Source: Corallium rubrum
Taxonomy: Eukaryota; Cnidaria; Anthozoa; Scleralcyonacea; Coralliidae
NCBI GenBank assembly: GCA_964035015.1
Contig: OZ036005.1
Coordinates: 4,433,247-4,497,246, forward strand
Direction of reading: 5' to 3'
DNA: 64,000 bases
Shown: piece by piece, positions 61,770 through 64,000 of the stretch
Numbering within the stretch: position 1 is the stretch's first letter
How the letters are laid out: each line of letters starts with the position of its first letter
Translations under genes and position numbers: made by a program
Notes under the pieces: generated by a model
What the model was told of the DNA's origin: nothing
Seen by the model: only the letters and a program-made list of their open reading frames with translations
The model's database searches: none

Positions 61770-62014
61770 TGCAATGAGCTCTATATAACTGGAGTGATAG
61801 CTGCTAGTCATCGACCGGGCAAAGATTGAATCCAAACATGGCGGACATGTAGACCTGAAGTACGTATAGTTCCAGTCTCCTACGCGATCTTTTGACCAGA
61901 TCAGACTTGACCAGACCGCGTAGAAGACTGGAACTATACGTACTTCAGACCTACATGCCGGCACATTGTCCACCCACAAAAATATCATTCCAGTTATATA
62001 TGTAGAGCTCATTG
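61770..62014. mobile_element. Fold-back element with a 41-bp near-perfect stem
   Basis: Arms at 61,846-61,886 and 61,917-61,957 pair over 41 bp with about 3 mismatches (GAAGTACGTATAGTTCCAGT and its complement ACTGGAACTATACGTACTTC). The loop is 30 bp. The outer ends CAATGAGCTCTA...ATAACTGG and CCAGTTAT...TAGAGCTCATTG extend the inverted symmetry to about 245 bp. It fits a small MITE; a transcript could form a long hairpin. Confidence 0.8.
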
Positions 62015-62429
62015 GTAATAATGTAGCCAATAGTGAATACTGGTTTTAATACGTACTCCATTCACAAATTAGGATTTTTCAATTATTTTAATTTTCAAAT
62101 ACGAGTCAAAAATACATGAATTAAATAATTGGTCACGTGTTGGGTTTTTTCCATTCCCCATCCTTGGAAAATTGACCCGTAATGAAAAATCCAACAAATA
62201 AAAAAAAGTCTGGCCTAAACTATGTTTACATACATCTTAGTGAAATACAGAAGAGCTGTAAATTGATATCCTTCATTATTTCAAACTTCTTTCGAATGAT
62301 ACAAGGCTTATAGGCACTTCAAAATTGAGCTGATTTCAACTTCAAGAGAATCTGCTGCTCATAATTTAACTGTAGAGCTCCCTTGAAACATTTCAGTTTG
62401 TTACAATTTTTCTTTTTTCTTTTTTAGAA

Positions 62430-64000
62430 ATGGATACTGAGAAAAATGATGTGCAATGTTCCACATCTGAAGAAAATGTTAAATGCCGTGTTAATATTGG
62501 GGGCGAAGAGCGACTGTTTGTTTGGAAAAAACACCTATCTCTAAAAGACGCCGTGGCAAATATTCAGAAATATCACCCAAATTTTTCCACAACTAATCAC
62601 ATTCTATCTGCGGAAGTAAAGGGGCGTCCTAGTAAGGTTGTTGTGCCCCCTACGCTATTATGCGGTTGGCTAAAAGAGAACACCATCATTGAATTTGAAA
62701 AAATTTCAGAATTAAGAAAAAATGGTTGTTCAATGGTTGGACATCAGACGAACTTGCCCAAGTTGGATCAGCAAACAATTTTCTTCGTAAAGATGGACGA
62801 CAGAAAGAATAGACCATCTATTACAACGATTTCTTATCAAGACTACAAATACAGAGAACTTTGTGTGATTGCAAATGATGGTGATACGGTTTTGGAAGCT
62901 CTGCGTAAAGATGGTAGATTTACTAATCCAGAATACTTTCAACTAAAGAATGAAGAAGGATGTATAGTTGACGGTATTGATTCAGTACAAGCCAAGGCAT
63001 TATTGCCTAATAATGTCTTCAGTGTCAAGGGCTCGCGTGGCAGAAAGAGAAATGCCGACTGCTCAAGAGATTCAAAAGCTGAATCTAAAAGAATTGCACT
63101 CGGTGATTGCACCAACACAGCAAGCGATGGTGTAACCATAAAGAAAGAACCAGATGACAACATCCCGACATCGTTTTCCAAGTCAGTAACCGAAGCTATG
63201 TATCAGGGTGTTGTACGAAAGGTTAAGTCAATGGCTTATGAGTCATTCTTGGATCCAAGTGAAGCCAAGAATGAAAAGACACGTGACAAAGCGATTTGTG
63301 AGTTTGTTAAAAAACAATTTTCCAAATCGCTTGATCAAAGCAAATCTGCCTGGTTAATTAAAAAAATTGCTGGTGCCACGTTATTAGTGGGGCGAATATT
63401 TTGTGGGCACATCACGGGTACATGCTTTCTGGTGAAAGAAGATGTTGTGATGACAAACTGCCATGTATATGACGATATTGTTAAACAAATACAGAATCCT
63501 GCGTTGCCAGAAGAGCACAAGAAAGCAACAGTCCTTTTCAACCATGAGCATCCAAATCAAATGGAAAACTTGGTTAAAGTGGGAGTGGAAATTGACGAGG
63601 TCATTGCCAAGAGTCCAGTTCACCAACTGGATTATGTTCTACTTGGACTGAAGGACCACAACCACCAAGCCCTAAGAACAGCTCAAGTGAAATTGTGTGA
63701 CGTGGTGTTCCAGAATGCTGATCAAGCAGACCAAGCAGATGGTCTTGTGACCATAATTGGTCACCCTGGTGGTCAACCAAAGGCTGTGGACACTGATTGT
63801 AGAATTATTTCAAAGTACCTATGGCGGAACCAGGTGCAAAAAAGGGTGCAGAAGAATGTAGGGTTTGATAGTTATTTTTATCTGTCCCAGAAGATAAAAA
63901 AAGAGATTATGAGTGATGAGTATGAACATAAGTTAGCTTACGATACTAGCTTTTTCGAAGGTGCAAGTGGCTCCCCCGTTATCAATGATCAGGGTCTTGT
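62430..64000 (+). CDS. FAM111-like trypsin-fold serine protease, 5' part (runs off the window)
   Basis: An open frame of 523 codons runs from ATG at 62,430 to the window end without a stop. It starts just after a strong acceptor (poly-T tract and TTTTTTAG at 62,420-62,427), so an upstream non-coding exon is likely. Residues about 1-240 lack the protease signature and may hold ubiquitin-like modules as in FAM111 proteins. A Lys/Arg-rich stretch (GSRGRKRN) lies near residue 200. The trypsin-like domain has GTCFLVKEDVVMTNCHV (His345), LDYVLLGL (Asp401) and GASGSPV (Ser513), a complete triad by position, plus IIGHPGGQPK. In vertebrates FAM111A/B are nuclear proteases acting at replication forks. 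The match is by motif order, so another trypsin-like family is possible. The C-terminus is missing. Confidence 0.82.
   Translation, partial: MDTEKNDVQCSTSEENVKCRVNIGGEERLFVWKKHLSLKDAVANIQKYHPNFSTTNHILSAEVKGRPSKVVVPPTLLCGWLKENTIIEFEKISELRKNGCSMVGHQTNLPKLDQQTIFFVKMDDRKNRPSITTISYQDYKYRELCVIANDGDTVLEALRKDGRFTNPEYFQLKNEEGCIVDGIDSVQAKALLPNNVFSVKGSRGRKRNADCSRDSKAESKRIALGDCTNTASDGVTIKKEPDDNIPTSFSKSVTEAMYQGVVRKVKSMAYESFLDPSEAKNEKTRDKAICEFVKKQFSKSLDQSKSAWLIKKIAGATLLVGRIFCGHITGTCFLVKEDVVMTNCHVYDDIVKQIQNPALPEEHKKATVLFNHEHPNQMENLVKVGVEIDEVIAKSPVHQLDYVLLGLKDHNHQALRTAQVKLCDVVFQNADQADQADGLVTIIGHPGGQPKAVDTDCRIISKYLWRNQVQKRVQKNVGFDSYFYLSQKIKKEIMSDEYEHKLAYDTSFFEGASGSPVINDQGL

Overview
This is animal nuclear DNA, not bacterial: long introns with GT-AG splice sites, transposon-derived repeats almost everywhere, long simple-sequence arrays, and two genes that can be rebuilt exon by exon. 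The protein families and the type of small transposons suggest an invertebrate metazoan, most likely an anthozoan cnidarian (coral, sea anemone or octocoral). That placement is inference; no marker here fixes the species.

Layout. (1) 1-3,560: nested DNA-transposon derivatives, including a 2-kb element flanked by TTAA that carries a TA-flanked element with a HIRAN-like protein fragment. (2) 3,582-24,436, plus strand: a 12-exon gene for a protein of about 1,262 residues. It has a very acidic Ser/Asp/Glu/Lys-rich N-terminal two thirds, a PP1-docking-like KTVSF motif, and about eight ribonuclease-inhibitor-type leucine-rich repeats at the C-terminus. Six of its eleven introns have a different simple-repeat array starting close to the 5' splice site. 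(3) 26,468-44,333, minus strand, convergent with gene 1: a 14-exon orthologue of F-box only protein 9 (FBXO9), about 430 residues, with introns full of MITEs, SINEs, (AT)n arrays and a Penelope-like element remnant. (4) About 44,400-52,000: nested MITEs, then roughly 1.5-kb tandem units, three of which repeat a CCAAT box, a TATA box and a short exon-like stretch ending in a splice donor. (5) 52,076-60,015: an 8-kb polypurine minisatellite with higher-order structure. (6) 60,060-62,427: decayed repeats, a 5S-like SINE and a long hairpin. (7) 62,430-64,000, plus strand: the 5' coding part of a FAM111-like trypsin-fold protease, cut off by the window end.

The three genes do not form a pathway. 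FBXO9 would be a substrate adaptor of an SCF ubiquitin ligase, the FAM111-like protein a serine protease, and the acidic LRR protein is of unknown function, possibly a phosphatase-1 scaffold. The unusual content is in the repeats: arrays beginning next to splice donors, a filled and an empty transposon site in the same window, an 800-bp inverted pair flanking one exon, and a repeated promoter-like module. No CRISPR array, operon, rRNA gene or convincing functional tRNA gene was seen.
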